DNA of 64,000 nt from NCBI GenBank assembly GCA_039090855.1, contig CM077011.1, forward strand, positions 22,755,001 through 22,819,000. Direction: 5' to 3'. Under the pieces are notes generated by a model, which saw nothing but the letters and a program-made list of their open reading frames with translations, had not been told where the DNA came from and did no database searches. Source of the stretch: Macrothele yani. Its lineage: Eukaryota > Arthropoda > Arachnida > Araneae > Macrothelidae. Positions within the stretch are counted from its first letter, which is position 1. Each line of letters opens with the position of its first letter. Shown one piece after another: positions 63,989 to 64,000 of this stretch. The translations under genes were made by a program, and so were the position numbers.

Positions 63989-64000
63989 GTCGTCGCTCTG

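Larger units (their letters stand above)
62905..64000 (-). mobile_element. Tc1-like element running to the window edge
   Basis: Left end near 62907 (acagcggttcgacagaagaa then tgtgaacacc) is the likely terminal repeat; the opposite end lies beyond 64000. Carries the transposase relic at 63000-63988. Confidence 0.8.

Overview
This 64 kb window is eukaryotic, AT-rich and almost wholly made of transposable elements, their relics and tandem repeats. I found no credible host gene, rRNA, functional tRNA, CRISPR array or bacterial-style operon, and no promoter or terminator that I could defend. The mix of Tc1/mariner lineages, an RTE-type LINE, GIY-YIG Penelope retroelements, hAT relics, tRNA-derived SINEs and a three-knuckle LINE ORF1 points to a large arthropod genome. 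A chelicerate is possible, but this is a guess from element types and is not proven.

Layout. 0-8.7 kb: a Tc1 element, a 3.4 kb higher-order satellite, an hAT relic, and a Penelope element with an RT, a GIY-YIG endonuclease and a hammerhead-like motif. 8.9-13.9 kb: an LTR-like dispersed repeat, a foldback element, SINEs with target-site duplications, and mariner and Tc1 fragments. 14.0-18.5 kb: a head-to-head inverted duplication of an RT element with about 1.77 kb arms. 18.7-22.0 kb: a broken RTE LINE holding a SINE. 22-33 kb: hAT and Tc1/mariner relics, 32, 75 and 52 bp minisatellites, and SINEs. 33.6-38.2 kb: a 125/130 bp satellite and a retroposon that carries only ORF1. 38.2-50.9 kb: nested mariner, Tc1, pogo, hAT and SINE copies. 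50.9-64 kb: five or more Tc1-type units, a satellite grown from a transposase helix-turn-helix segment, and two Tc1 copies facing tail to tail.

The elements are related as parasites and hosts. SINEs of several tRNA-headed families sit inside Tc1, LINE and older repeat copies, often with clear target-site duplications, so an insertion order can be read. Every transposase or RT I could follow is broken by stop codons, frameshifts, catalytic substitutions or truncation; some have a single lesion and are therefore young.

The most unusual theme is local tandem amplification of transposon sequence. A mariner terminal repeat became a 52 bp minisatellite, a Tc1 helix-turn-helix coding segment became a 176 bp satellite, and a Tc1 catalytic-domain motif became a 17 bp minisatellite, all within one window. 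The long RT palindrome and a SINE inverted dimer present in two copies are the other structures most worth checking.
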